A DNA stretch of 62,391 bases from an uncultured Dorea sp. (GCA_910589275.1 CAJUTH010000019.1:1-62391), one strand, 5' to 3'. Positions 41,720 to 50,648 are shown, numbered from the stretch's first letter. Notes: generated by a model from the letters alone, not told the origin. Numbers and translations are program-made.

Positions 41720-43018
41720 ATGGCAATCAATGGAGTAAATTCCCGTATGGGATATTATAACTATCAGTCTTCGATCAATAATTTTCGTCTGACACAGGCG
41801 CTTTCAAGAAACCAGCGGTATATGGAGGCTATTTCTCCGGTATCCAGAGTATCGAACTCATACCGGAATACATCTCTTACATCCAGCATGGCATTTGTTA
41901 AGAATTACAGCAACAGCATGTCTGATCTGATGAGTTCGGCAAATGCGCTTAAGAGCACTAATCAGAGCGGAGTTATGAATGATCTGGTAGTTAGCAGTTC
42001 GAATTCATCTGTTGCAACGGCTACAGAGAAGCTTCCGGTTAGAAATGCACAGCAGATAGACGTAGATGTTCAACAGCTTGCAGCCGCACAGGTTAATGTG
42101 AGTGAAGGCGTAAAGGCTTCCGATAAGGCACAGTCTGACATGGACTTTACAGTAGGGAATGCTTTAAATTCTGTAAATGTTAAAGTAAGCGCTGCGAATG
42201 CAGACGGCACAGCTAAGACAAACGCACAGATGCTGAAAGAGGCTGCAGACCAGATTAATAACGGTTCATCGAATGTGAAAGCCAGCGTAGTGCAGAAAGA
42301 CGGCGTTGCATCGCTGCAGTTGGAAGGCAAATACACTGGCGCTGCAAATACATTTGAAGTGAGCGGAAATCTTGGCGCGGCAGCCGGGGCTGATACTGTG
42401 AAGACAGAAGCAGCCAATTCAAAGTATTCCATTACAACAGGCGGAAAGACAACGCAGCATGAATCCTACAGCAATGATGTCTATGCGGATTCTTATAGAA
42501 TCGGTATAGAGTTGAAGGGTGTGGGGAAATCATCTATTAAAGCTGATGTGGATTCTGATAAGATTGCCAGTGCGCTGAGCGACCTTGTTGGTTCTTATAA
42601 TTCATCGTTGAAGCTTCTCAACGATAATTATGACAGGGGAACCGGCGTGGACAGACAGCTTCGTAACCTTGTTGCAGGGTTAGGGTCTGAACAGTCTTTG
42701 AAACAACTTGGAATTACTGTGAATAAGGATGCGACCCTGAAGTTTGACAAGGATGTATTTGCGAAGAACATGAAGGATAATCCGTCTCTGACAAAGAGCT
42801 TGATTTCCGGCCCTGGCGGAATTGCGGATAAAGCCTTTAATAAGGGAAGCAGCGGAATGAATGTACAGTCCAGCTCCCTGATTAACGGAGACTTAATAGG
42901 CGCACAGGCAGATTCCATTACGAATCCGATGAACGCGTTTGGTTCTTATTTAAGAAGCGGCGCTTATGCTATGAATAATTACGCGGCAGTTGGTATGATG
43001 CTGAATTATTTGATTTAG
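41720..43018 (+). CDS. FliD-like flagellar protein, short and N-terminally divergent
   Basis: A 432-residue protein. Residues about 270-390 match the FliD C-terminal domain (IASALSDLVGSYNSSLKLL, then LRNLVAGLGSEQSLKQLGIT, then LKFDKDVFAKNMKDNPS). A long Ala/Asn/Ser-rich beta region lies at about 100-260. It lacks the canonical N-terminal GLASGLD motif and the C-terminal coiled coil that form the D0 part of a cap, and instead begins MAINGVNSRMGYYNYQSSIN. It is not a simple duplicate of the fliD at 33585. A sigma-28 promoter precedes it, the ribosome binding site is AAAGGAGGGAAAG, and a terminator follows. It may be an alternative cap, a surface adhesin exported by the flagellum or a hook-associated protein. 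Confidence 0.75.
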   Translation: MAINGVNSRMGYYNYQSSINNFRLTQALSRNQRYMEAISPVSRVSNSYRNTSLTSSMAFVKNYSNSMSDLMSSANALKSTNQSGVMNDLVVSSSNSSVATATEKLPVRNAQQIDVDVQQLAAAQVNVSEGVKASDKAQSDMDFTVGNALNSVNVKVSAANADGTAKTNAQMLKEAADQINNGSSNVKASVVQKDGVASLQLEGKYTGAANTFEVSGNLGAAAGADTVKTEAANSKYSITTGGKTTQHESYSNDVYADSYRIGIELKGVGKSSIKADVDSDKIASALSDLVGSYNSSLKLLNDNYDRGTGVDRQLRNLVAGLGSEQSLKQLGITVNKDATLKFDKDVFAKNMKDNPSLTKSLISGPGGIADKAFNKGSSGMNVQSSSLINGDLIGAQADSITNPMNAFGSYLRSGAYAMNNYAAVGMMLNYLI

Positions 43019-43038
43019 GCAGCTACTTGAATTCTATC

Positions 43039-43075
43039 AGAAGGGATACCCGGTATAGGGTATCTCTTCTTGATT
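43039..43075 (+). terminator. Intrinsic terminator after the FliD-like gene
   Basis: A 13-bp stem (43039-43051 with 43058-43070, one G-T pair) and a 6-base loop, followed by a short, imperfect T-rich tail. Confidence 0.75.
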
Positions 43076-43110
43076 CAGTAACAGTTCTGCTGAAGGCTGA
43101 ACTGTTACTG
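43076..43110. repeat. Perfect 12-bp inverted repeat (hairpin)
   Basis: CAGTAACAGTTC (43076-43087) and GAACTGTTACTG (43099-43110) flank an 11-base loop. There is no T-run after it, so it is not a standard terminator. The words GTAAC, CAGT and GAAC recall the hairpins at 33519-33545 and 59729-59754. Confidence 0.7.
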
Positions 43111-43137
43111 GCAAACAGAAGCATTTGTAAAAAATGA

Positions 43138-43166
43138 TTGACAAGAGTTGATGGGTCTAGTATAAT
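43138..43166 (+). promoter_or_regulatory. Sigma-A promoter of tRNA-Ser
   Basis: TTGACA (43138-43143), a 17-bp spacer and TATAAT (43161-43166): a full consensus match, 10 bp before the mature tRNA. Confidence 0.92.
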
Positions 43167-43176
43167 ATAATCTGCT

Positions 43177-43264
43177 GGAGAAATACTCAAGAGGCTGAAG
43201 AGGCGCCCCTGCTAAGGGTGTAGGTCGGGTAACCGGCGCGAGGGTTCAAATCCCTCTTTCTCCG
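43177..43264 (+). tRNA. tRNA-Ser (anticodon GCT)
   Basis: An 88-nt class II tRNA. The acceptor GGAGAAA pairs with TTTCTCC, the anticodon loop CTGCTAA puts GCT at 43211-43213, a long variable arm is present, and the T-loop is GGTTCAAATCC. It reads AGC/AGU serine codons. CCA is not encoded. It has its own consensus promoter and terminator. Confidence 0.97.
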
Positions 43265-43274
43265 TTAGAATAAG

Positions 43275-43307
43275 AGCTATTCGGAAATTGATTCCGGATA
43301 GCTTTTG
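43275..43307 (+). terminator. Intrinsic terminator after tRNA-Ser
   Basis: A 10-bp stem (43275-43284 with 43294-43303, one G-T pair), 9-base loop and a T-run. Confidence 0.85.
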
Positions 43308-43367
43308 TTACTATATAGATTTATAAACGGTTTTGGCGGTTATGGCAGAGAATATAAAATAGATAGA

Positions 43368-44414
43368 ATGGGGCGAAAGATTTTGGAAACAAAGATATAT
43401 TATGCTGCAGGAAATGAAAAAAATGAGATATTAGAAGAGGCAGCGCAGATTATTCGGAACGGAGGACTTCTTGCGATTCCTACAGAAACGGTATATGGCT
43501 TGGGGGCAAATGCGCTGGACGGGAAAGCCGTAAGAAAGATTTTTGAAGCAAAGGGAAGGCCGCAGGATAATCCTTTGCTAATACATATTCCGGATGTATT
43601 ATGGCTGGAAAAATATTGCGAGGATATTCCGCCGTTGGCATACAGACTGGCGGAAGGATTCTGGCCGGGGCCGTTGACGATGATATTAAAGGCCAGACCG
43701 TGCATTCCGAATGAAACAACCTGCGGTCTTAAGACGGTTGGCGTTCGGTGTCCGGATAATGAAGTGACGGCAGAGATTATCCGGCTGGCAGGAGTTCCGG
43801 TTGCGGCGCCGTCGGCAAATCGTTCCGGACATCCGAGCTGTACGTCGGCGGAAGCTGTGCTTGATGATTTTTTGGGAAGCATTGACGGAGTTGTGGACGA
43901 TGGAGTATGCCGGGTTGGAGTGGAGTCTACGATCCTTGATGTAACATGTGTTCCGCCGAGGCTGCTGCGTCCAGGCGGGCTTTCGCTTGAGGAGATTAGA
44001 AAAGTCGTTCCAGAAGTAGAAGCTGATGCAAGTATTTATAGGCAGCTTCAGGAGGGAGAACAACCGAAGGCTCCAGGAATGAAGTATCGGCATTATGCGC
44101 CGAAGGCTCCTGTGACGGCAGTTCTTGGGGACGGTCTGGCAGGCGCAGGGTATATAAAGGAACACATTAAGGATGGCGAGGGCGTGATATGTTATGAAGA
44201 ATACTTAGGCTTGTTTGCAGATTATGAATGCAGATCTCTTGGAAAAGAGGGGGATCCAAAGGAGCATGCCAGAAAGGTTTTTGAGGTGCTCAGGAGCTTT
44301 GATAAAACGGAAGTATCCCATATTTGGACCCAATGTCCGGGCGAAGAGGGATTGGACATGGCAGTAAGCAACCGGATAAAAAAAGCGTCGGGATTCCATA
44401 TAATAAATGTATGA
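43368..44414 (+). CDS. L-threonylcarbamoyladenylate synthase (Sua5/YwlC)
   Basis: A 348-residue enzyme making threonylcarbamoyl-AMP from threonine, bicarbonate and ATP, the first step of t6A37 modification of ANN-reading tRNAs. The YrdC domain (about 10-210) shows IPTETVYGLGANAL, KGRPQDNPLLIHI and PSANRSG; the C-terminal Sua5 domain follows a PGMKYRHYAPKAP linker, as in long Firmicutes forms. The open frame begins at 43305 inside the tRNA terminator, so ATG 43368 is chosen; TTG 43383 with GGGGCGAAAG ahead of it is an alternative. It lies next to a tRNA gene. Confidence 0.9.
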   Translation: MGRKILETKIYYAAGNEKNEILEEAAQIIRNGGLLAIPTETVYGLGANALDGKAVRKIFEAKGRPQDNPLLIHIPDVLWLEKYCEDIPPLAYRLAEGFWPGPLTMILKARPCIPNETTCGLKTVGVRCPDNEVTAEIIRLAGVPVAAPSANRSGHPSCTSAEAVLDDFLGSIDGVVDDGVCRVGVESTILDVTCVPPRLLRPGGLSLEEIRKVVPEVEADASIYRQLQEGEQPKAPGMKYRHYAPKAPVTAVLGDGLAGAGYIKEHIKDGEGVICYEEYLGLFADYECRSLGKEGDPKEHARKVFEVLRSFDKTEVSHIWTQCPGEEGLDMAVSNRIKKASGFHIINV

Positions 44415-44480
44415 TAAAAATAAGGCAGTCCATAATCGCACAGGTGGAAATAATTTGACTTATAGGAGAGGAAAATTTGT

Positions 44481-45329
44481 ATGAAGGGAACATTGTACTT
44501 ATGCGCTACGCCGATTGGGAATCTTGAGGATATGACATTCCGGGCAGTTCGGGTTTTAAGAGAAGTAGATTTGATTGCGGCGGAGGATACCCGGAATAGT
44601 ATTAAGCTGTTAAATTATTTTGAAATTAAGACGCCGATGACAAGTTACCATGAATATAATAAGATAGAAAAAGGCAGAAAATTGGTATCAGCGCTTTTGG
44701 AGGGAAAGAATGTGGCGTTAATTACGGATGCGGGGACGCCGGGAATTTCTGATCCGGGAGAAGAGATGGTGCGGATGTGCTGGGAAATGGGGATCCCTGT
44801 GACGGCGCTTCCGGGAGCATCGGCGTGTATTACGGCGCTGACGCTTTCGGGGCTTTCTACAAGAAGATTTGCTTTTGAGGCATTTCTTCCCGCAGATAAG
44901 AAAGAGCGGCGGGAGATACTAGCCGGACTTGAAAGTGAGACTAGAACGGTGGTTCTTTATGAGGCGCCGCACAGACTGGTGAAGACACTGGAGGAACTTT
45001 TGAGCTCTGTAGGCAACCGCCGGCTTACGGTGTGCAGAGAACTGACGAAAAAGCATGAGACCCTCTGGCAGACAACAGTCCGGGAGGCGGCAAAATACTA
45101 TAAGGAACATGCGCCGCGGGGGGAATGTGTGCTGGTTGTTGAGGGCAAGAGCAGACAGGCTCTTAAGGAAGAGGCGCAGGCGGAATGGAAAGAGTTGTCT
45201 ATAGAGGCGCATATGGAGCGGTATCTTTCGGAGGGAGTGGATAAAAAGACGGCGATGAAACAGGTTGCAAAGGACAGGGGAGTCAGCAAGCGGGACATTT
45301 ATCAGGAACTTTTAAGCAATAATGAATAG
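44481..45329 (+). CDS. rsmI: 16S rRNA (cytidine-1402-2'-O)-methyltransferase RsmI
   Basis: A 282-residue SAM-dependent tetrapyrrole-methylase-fold enzyme that 2'-O-methylates C1402 in the ribosomal P site. Motifs are LCATPIGNLEDMTFRAV at the N-terminus, AAEDTRNS, LITDAGTPGISDPG and ALPGASACITAL. The C-terminal small domain ends with KDRGVSKRDIYQELL. Length is normal. ATG 44481 follows TAGGAGAGG. No flanking terminator is visible on either side. Confidence 0.95.
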   Translation: MKGTLYLCATPIGNLEDMTFRAVRVLREVDLIAAEDTRNSIKLLNYFEIKTPMTSYHEYNKIEKGRKLVSALLEGKNVALITDAGTPGISDPGEEMVRMCWEMGIPVTALPGASACITALTLSGLSTRRFAFEAFLPADKKERREILAGLESETRTVVLYEAPHRLVKTLEELLSSVGNRRLTVCRELTKKHETLWQTTVREAAKYYKEHAPRGECVLVVEGKSRQALKEEAQAEWKELSIEAHMERYLSEGVDKKTAMKQVAKDRGVSKRDIYQELLSNNE

Positions 45330-45371
45330 ATGCCGGGCGCGGATTCTATGGGTTTGTATAAGGTCTGGGTA

Positions 45372-45452
45372 CAACTTGGTCAACTTGACGAATTATAAAA
45401 GAAAAAATTGTTCAAGTTGAGTATGGCACAATAGGTACATTTCCGTTATACT
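45372..45452 (+). promoter_or_regulatory. Upstream region of msmX-type gene: promoter and CAACTTG repeats
   Basis: A probable -10 TATACT (45447-45452) with a weak -35 ATGGCA (45423-45428, spacing 18). Upstream are two direct copies of CAACTTG nine bases apart (45372 and 45381) and an inverted copy, TCAAGTTG (45412-45419), which form a possible operator. No identified regulator can be assigned. Confidence 0.4.
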
Positions 45453-45501
45453 ATGCGTAGAGCATTTTTGAATAACAATGTGAATCAGGAGGAGCAAAAC
45501 A

Positions 45502-46614
45502 ATGGCAAGTTTATCTTTAAAACACATTAACAAGACCTATCCAAATGGATTTGAAGCTGTTAAGGATTTCAATCTGGAAATCGCAGATAAGGAGTTTATT
45601 ATTTTCGTAGGACCTTCAGGATGTGGTAAGTCTACTACACTTCGTATGGTTGCTGGTCTGGAGGATATTTCTTCTGGAGAATTATATATTGGTGACAAGC
45701 TTGTGAACGACGTAGAGCCTAAAGACAGAGATATCGCGATGGTATTCCAGAACTACGCTCTGTATCCGCATATGACAGTATATGATAACATGGCGTTTGG
45801 TCTTAAGTTAAGAAAAAGACCAAAAGAGGAAATCGATAAGATGGTTCGCGAGGCGGCTAGAATCCTTGATCTGGAAGCGCTTCTTGACCGGAAGCCAAAG
45901 GCACTTTCCGGTGGACAGAGACAGCGTGTTGCTATGGGACGTGCTATCGTGCGTAATCCTAAGGTATTCCTTATGGATGAGCCTCTTTCTAACTTGGATG
46001 CTAAGCTTCGTGGACAGATGCGTGTTGAGATTTCCAGACTTCATCAGAGACTGGGAACAACCATTATTTATGTAACGCATGACCAGACAGAGGCTATGAC
46101 GCTGGGTACTAGAATCGTAGTTATGAGCGCAGGTATCGTTCAGCAGGTAGATACTCCTCAGGTTCTGTATGACAGCCCATGCAATCTGTTCGTTGCAGGA
46201 TTTATTGGATCTCCTCAGATGAACTTTGCAGACGCTAAGTGTGAAGTTAAGGGCAAGGACGTATACCTTCTGATGGGCGACTCACAGATTAAGCTTCCGG
46301 AAGCTAAGGCTAAGAAGCTGATCGACGGCGGATACAATGGAAAGACCGTTGTGCTTGGTATTCGTCCAGAGGACGTACATGATGAGCCTGATTATCTGAA
46401 GAGCCATCCTGATACAATGATTGAAGCTAAGATTCGTGTATACGAGATGCTTGGCGCGGAGGTATTCCTGTACTTTGATTATGCCGGAGCAAGCATGACA
46501 GCAAGAGTTGAACCTACTACAACTGCAAGAACAGGCGACAGCGTTAAGTTCGCATTTAATCCGGATAAGATTCATGTATTCGACAAAGAGACAGAGGTTA
46601 CAATTACAAATTAG
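45502..46614 (+). CDS. Sugar ABC transporter ATP-binding protein (MsmX/UgpC type)
   Basis: A 370-residue CUT1-family ATPase. Walker A is GPSGCGKST, the Q-loop is MVFQNYALYPHMTVYDN, the signature is LSGGQRQRVAMGRAIVR, Walker B is VFLMDEPLSNLDAKLR, and a C-terminal MOP/TOBE-like regulatory domain occupies about 240-370. It stands alone, with no permease or binding protein, which fits MsmX-like ATPases shared by several sugar transporters. The codon choice is biased to T-ending codons (GGT, CGT, GCT) more than in neighbours, suggesting high expression. A strong terminator follows. Confidence 0.93.
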   Translation: MASLSLKHINKTYPNGFEAVKDFNLEIADKEFIIFVGPSGCGKSTTLRMVAGLEDISSGELYIGDKLVNDVEPKDRDIAMVFQNYALYPHMTVYDNMAFGLKLRKRPKEEIDKMVREAARILDLEALLDRKPKALSGGQRQRVAMGRAIVRNPKVFLMDEPLSNLDAKLRGQMRVEISRLHQRLGTTIIYVTHDQTEAMTLGTRIVVMSAGIVQQVDTPQVLYDSPCNLFVAGFIGSPQMNFADAKCEVKGKDVYLLMGDSQIKLPEAKAKKLIDGGYNGKTVVLGIRPEDVHDEPDYLKSHPDTMIEAKIRVYEMLGAEVFLYFDYAGASMTARVEPTTTARTGDSVKFAFNPDKIHVFDKETEVTITN

Positions 46615-46626
46615 TCTTTAACAATC

Positions 46627-46660
46627 GAGAGACGGTGAATCATTCACCGTCTCTCTTTTT
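46627..46660 (+). terminator. Intrinsic terminator after msmX-type gene
   Basis: A perfect 13-bp stem (46627-46639 with 46643-46655), 3-base loop and five T. Confidence 0.95.
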
Positions 46661-46763
46661 ATGCAGGCAATCCGCCACCCAGTATTCCCTGTATAACAGA
46701 TTTTTATATAATTGTTTTTGTCTGCTTTTCTGGCATGGGGGTAAGAGAAGGAGACAGATTATT

Positions 46764-46916
46764 ATGAAAAATCAGAATAGAAAAGTTTTACTGGCGGCTG
46801 CGATTGCAGGTTATATGGCATGGAGATATATCCGTTATCAGAGAGTGGAGATTGAGATTGCAAGATTCGATTATATGATGCGGGTAATGAAAGAAAAGCA
46901 GAAAGATATGGAATAG
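46764..46916 (+). CDS. Small 50-residue protein with one hydrophobic segment
   Basis: A short gene, MKNQNRKVLLAAAIAGYMAW at the N-terminus, then RYIRYQRVEIEI and a charged tail ending KQKDME. The basic start and hydrophobic stretch (about residues 8-22) suggest a membrane-anchored peptide. ATG 46764 has AAGGAG eleven bases upstream; the in-frame start at 46635 runs through the terminator and is rejected. The stop is 15 bp before the CdaR-type gene, so the two are probably co-transcribed. Function unknown. Confidence 0.6.
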   Translation: MKNQNRKVLLAAAIAGYMAWRYIRYQRVEIEIARFDYMMRVMKEKQKDME

Positions 46917-46931
46917 TAAGGAGGAGATTTT

Positions 46932-48026
46932 TTGCTGCCAAACCAGGTGATTCAGAAAATCATACAGGATATTAAGAAAATTTCGGGACTCGAAGCTTCT
47001 GTTTGGAATGCTAAGGGGGAATGTCTGGCGATGACCAGTACGGTTACAAAAGCGTTAGGCGGAAGGATTAAAAGTTTTCTAAAAGGGAATGAGACAGATG
47101 AATTGATGGAAGAGGTTGAACGGGAGTTTGGCTTATTTTCTATTTATATAGATGATGAGCCGGGATATGTGCTGGCTCTGCAGGGAAAAGGCGCCGATAT
47201 TTCTATTGTGGGTAAGCTTGGAGCAAGCCAGATGTCAAATCTGGTTCAAGCCTACAGAGAGCGTTTGGACAGGAATCATTTTATACAGAATTTGATTCTC
47301 GACAATATGCTTCTTGTAGATATTTACAGTCAGGCGAAGAAGATGCGTATTCCGAATGAACAGCGCAGGATTGTATTTATAGTTGAACCCAAGAATGATG
47401 GAGATAATCTGATTCTGGAGACTCTTCAGGGACTTTTTTCGGCTGGGAATCGGGATTTTGTGACGGCGGTAGACGAGAGCCATGTAATTCTGGTGAAGGC
47501 GCTGGAGAACGGGGAAGATTATCCTGAGATACTTCAGATGGCGAAAGTGATTGTGGATACGCTGAGTATGGAAGCAATGGTTGGCATTCGTATTTCTTAT
47601 GGAACGATCATTGACGAACTGAAAGGAGTATCGCGCTCCTATAAAGAGGCAAGTATGGCGCTGGAAGTGGGACGCGTGTTTTATGGGGAGAGAAGCGTGC
47701 TGGCTTATAATGAACTAGGAATCGGCAGGCTGATTCATCAGCTCCCGAAATCATTGTGCGAGATGTTTTTATCAGAAGTTCTAGAGGGGAATGCGACCGA
47801 ACTGTTTGACGACGAGGAATTGATTACGGTATATACATTTTTTGACAACAGCCTGAATATTTCTGAAACAGCAAGACAGTTATTTATACATCGTAATACA
47901 TTGGTGTACCGGCTAGAGAAGATACAGAAAAAGACTGGATTGGATGTAAGGATTTTTGAGGATGCTTTGACTTTTAAGATTGCGGTTATGGTAGAACGGC
48001 ATTTGAAATACTTGGATATGCAGTAA
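46932..48026 (+). CDS. CdaR-family (sugar-diacid regulator type) transcription factor
   Basis: A 364-residue regulator. The N-terminal sugar-diacid recognition domain spans about 1-130 (LPNQVIQKIIQDIKKISGLE, then VWNAKGECLAMTS), followed by a GGDEF-like middle part and a C-terminal PucR/CdaR helix-turn-helix (TVYTFFDNSLNISETARQLF, then IHRNTLVYRLEKIQ at about 305-350). Members respond to glycerate or sugar acids and act as activators. It starts with TTG 46932 behind AAGGAGGAG. Its nearest downstream gene is the aconitase-family hydratase, a possible target. Confidence 0.88.
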   Translation: MLPNQVIQKIIQDIKKISGLEASVWNAKGECLAMTSTVTKALGGRIKSFLKGNETDELMEEVEREFGLFSIYIDDEPGYVLALQGKGADISIVGKLGASQMSNLVQAYRERLDRNHFIQNLILDNMLLVDIYSQAKKMRIPNEQRRIVFIVEPKNDGDNLILETLQGLFSAGNRDFVTAVDESHVILVKALENGEDYPEILQMAKVIVDTLSMEAMVGIRISYGTIIDELKGVSRSYKEASMALEVGRVFYGERSVLAYNELGIGRLIHQLPKSLCEMFLSEVLEGNATELFDDEELITVYTFFDNSLNISETARQLFIHRNTLVYRLEKIQKKTGLDVRIFEDALTFKIAVMVERHLKYLDMQ

Positions 48027-48073
48027 GAAAGCAGTAATATTCTATGAATGCAGACAGTCTGCAAGTAAAACAT

Positions 48074-48104
48074 GGGCTGCCGCTATTGTGCGGCGGCTCC
48101 TTTT
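48074..48104 (+). terminator. Intrinsic terminator after cdaR-type gene
   Basis: A GC-rich 10-bp stem (48074-48083 with 48090-48099; two G-T pairs), 6-base loop and four T. Confidence 0.8.
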
Positions 48105-48216
48105 CTGTTACTATAATAGGCGGAACCTGTGGGAACAGAGCGGTTCTGAAAACGATCGATTTAAATAAGGGTACATAGATTGTATCGAAAAAATATGATA
48201 CGAGGAGGAGAATGAT

Positions 48217-50496
48217 ATGATAAAGCTTTATGATAAAGGCGTATATCTTATAAACGGCAGGGAAATCGCGGAGGATATCCGGGAGGCAGAGGCAAAGGCC
48301 GGGGAAGCGGTTGCCAAGGAAGAAGCGGCGAAGCAGACTATGGCCTACCGTATTTTAAAGGAGCATAATACCTCTGGGAATATGGAACGTCTGCAGATTA
48401 AATTCGATAAATTGACCTCCCACGATATTACGTTTGTGGGAATTATACAGACGGCAAGGGCTTCGGGCCTTGAGAAATTTCCGATTCCTTATGTGCTGAC
48501 CAACTGCCACAATTCCCTGTGCGCGGTAGGCGGTACGATCAACGAGGATGACCATATGTTTGGCCTTAGCTGTGCGAAAAAGTACGGCGGCGTGTATGTT
48601 CCGCCCCATCAGGCGGTGATCCACCAGTATGCGAGAGAGATGCTGACCGGCGGCGGCAGGATGATTCTTGGGTCCGACAGCCATACCCGGTATGGGGCGC
48701 TTGGAACCATGGCTATGGGCGAGGGCGGGCCGGAACTGGTAAAACAGCTCTTGAATAAGACCTATGATATTAAGATGCCGGGTGTGATCGGCATTTACCT
48801 AGACGGCGAGCCTATGAAGGGCGTAGGACCTCAGGATGTGGCGCTGGCGATTATCGGGGCTACCTTTGGAAACGGTTATGTGAATAATAAGGTGATGGAA
48901 TTTGTAGGGCCGGGTGTGGAGAAGCTGAGCGCGGACTTCCGTATCGGCATCGATGTTATGACGACGGAGACGACCTGCCTGTCTTCGATCTGGAAGACGG
49001 ATGAGAAGATCCGGGAATTTTATGAGATTCACGGCCGGGAAGAGGAGTATAAGGAGCTGAATCCGGGAGCGGTTGCCTATTATGACGGTATGGTCTATGT
49101 GAACTTAAGTGAGATCAGGCCGATGATCGCTATGCCGTTCCATCCGTCGAATGTGTATACGATTGACGAGGTAAATGAGAATCTTGCGGATATTCTTCAT
49201 GATGTGGAGAAGAAGGCGCTTGTGAGCCTGGACGGCGCGGTGGAGTATTCCCTGCAGAGTAAGATTGTGGATGGAAAATTATACGTAGATCAGGGATTGA
49301 TCGCGGGCTGTGCGGGAGGCGGTTTTGAAAATATCTGTGCGGCGGCGGACATTATCCGTGGAAAATATATTGGATCAGATGAATTTACTTTCAGCGTATA
49401 CCCGGCAAGCACGCCGATTTATATGGAACTGGTGAAGAACGGCGCTGTGGCGGACTTGATGGCATCCGGCGCAATTGTGAAGACGGCGTTCTGCGGACCA
49501 TGCTTTGGCGCGGGGGATACTCCGGCAAACAATGCGTTCTCTATCCGCCATTCTACTAGGAATTTCCCGAACCGGGAGGGCTCGAAGCTGCAGAGCGGCC
49601 AGATTTCTTCGGTGGCGTTGATGGATGCCCGCTCGATTGCGGCTACCGCGGCGAACAAGGGCTTCCTGACTCCGGCTACGGCGATGGATGTGGAATATAC
49701 GGGGCCGAAGTATCATTTTGACGGAAGGATCTATGCGAACCGCGTTTTTGACAGTAAGGGTGCGGCAGACCCGTCCGTGGAGATTAAATTCGGGCCGAAT
49801 ATCAAGGACTGGCCGGCGATGCCTGCCCTGCCGGAGAACCTGATCCTGAAAGTGGTATCGGAGATTCACGATCCGGTGACTACTACGGATGAGCTGATTC
49901 CATCCGGCGAGACGTCTTCTTACCGTTCCAATCCGCTGGGGCTGGCGGAATTTGCCCTGTCGAGGAAGGATCCGGACTATGTGGGACGGGCCAAGGAAGT
50001 GCAGAAGGCCCAGAAGGCAATTGAGGCGGATACCTGTCCGAGAGGCGTACTGGAAGAATTGAATCCGGTTATGGATAAGATTCATGAGAAGTTTGAAGGC
50101 GTGAAGCGGAGTAATCTGGGAATCGGGAGCACGATCTTTGCGGTGAAGCCGGGAGACGGCTCTGCAAGGGAGCAGGCGGCTTCCTGTCAGAAGGTGCTTG
50201 GAGGCTGGGCGAATATTGCCAATGAATATGCTACCAAGAGATACCGTTCCAACCTGATTAACTGGGGCATGCTTCCGTTTGTAACGGAGGAAGACCATGA
50301 GCATTTAAGCTTTAAAAATGGGGATTATATCTTTATCCCCAAGGTGAGGAAGGCCGTGGAGGAAAAGGCGGAGACCGTCAGGGCGTATGTGATCGGAGAT
50401 GAGATTAAGGAACTTACGCTGACGCTCGGAGATTTGACGGATGCGGAGCGTGAGATTATCCTGAAGGGGTGCCTGATTAATTACTATAAAGGATAA
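48217..50496 (+). CDS. Aconitase-family hydratase (YbhJ type)
   Basis: A 759-residue iron-sulfur hydratase of the aconitase superfamily, closest in layout to E. coli YbhJ. Visible are the substrate motif GSDSHTRYGALGTM (about 150-163) and the cluster-binding cysteines in GCAGGGFENI and FCGPCFGAGDTPANN, with a swivel-type C-terminal domain with GSTIFAVKPGDGSAREQAA. No substrate is established for this family; it is shorter than classical aconitase. ATG 48217 has AGGAGGAG upstream, and GTATC-N10-GATAC (about 48182-48201) lies just before it, a possible operator. A terminator follows. The cdaR-type gene upstream may regulate it. Confidence 0.85.
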   Translation: MIKLYDKGVYLINGREIAEDIREAEAKAGEAVAKEEAAKQTMAYRILKEHNTSGNMERLQIKFDKLTSHDITFVGIIQTARASGLEKFPIPYVLTNCHNSLCAVGGTINEDDHMFGLSCAKKYGGVYVPPHQAVIHQYAREMLTGGGRMILGSDSHTRYGALGTMAMGEGGPELVKQLLNKTYDIKMPGVIGIYLDGEPMKGVGPQDVALAIIGATFGNGYVNNKVMEFVGPGVEKLSADFRIGIDVMTTETTCLSSIWKTDEKIREFYEIHGREEEYKELNPGAVAYYDGMVYVNLSEIRPMIAMPFHPSNVYTIDEVNENLADILHDVEKKALVSLDGAVEYSLQSKIVDGKLYVDQGLIAGCAGGGFENICAAADIIRGKYIGSDEFTFSVYPASTPIYMELVKNGAVADLMASGAIVKTAFCGPCFGAGDTPANNAFSIRHSTRNFPNREGSKLQSGQISSVALMDARSIAATAANKGFLTPATAMDVEYTGPKYHFDGRIYANRVFDSKGAADPSVEIKFGPNIKDWPAMPALPENLILKVVSEIHDPVTTTDELIPSGETSSYRSNPLGLAEFALSRKDPDYVGRAKEVQKAQKAIEADTCPRGVLEELNPVMDKIHEKFEGVKRSNLGIGSTIFAVKPGDGSAREQAASCQKVLGGWANIANEYATKRYRSNLINWGMLPFVTEEDHEHLSFKNGDYIFIPKVRKAVEEKAETVRAYVIGDEIKELTLTLGDLTDAEREIILKGCLINYYKG

Positions 50497-50512
50497 AGAA
50501 TCCGATGAATAT

Positions 50513-50557
50513 CAATAGCATTTCACAATGAGAATTTTGTGAAATGCTATTGTTTTT
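50513..50557 (+). terminator. Intrinsic terminator after the hydratase
   Basis: A perfect 16-bp stem (50513-50528 with 50537-50552), 8-base loop and five T. Confidence 0.95.
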
Positions 50558-50648
50558 CAAATTCTATGCAACAAATGGAGCGTTGGGAGGCTCTTATATA
50601 AAAAGAGTACTCTTGTGTGATGATTTCCCGATGTAAAGGAGGGATAGG

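Noticed and set aside
43305..43367. Longer N-terminus of the Sua5-type protein
   Set aside because: These codons run through the tRNA terminator and do not match the family; ATG 43368 gives the normal length.
49375..50304. 309-codon minus-strand open frame over the hydratase
   Set aside because: Reverse of a well conserved aconitase-family gene, Arg/His-rich, no start signal.
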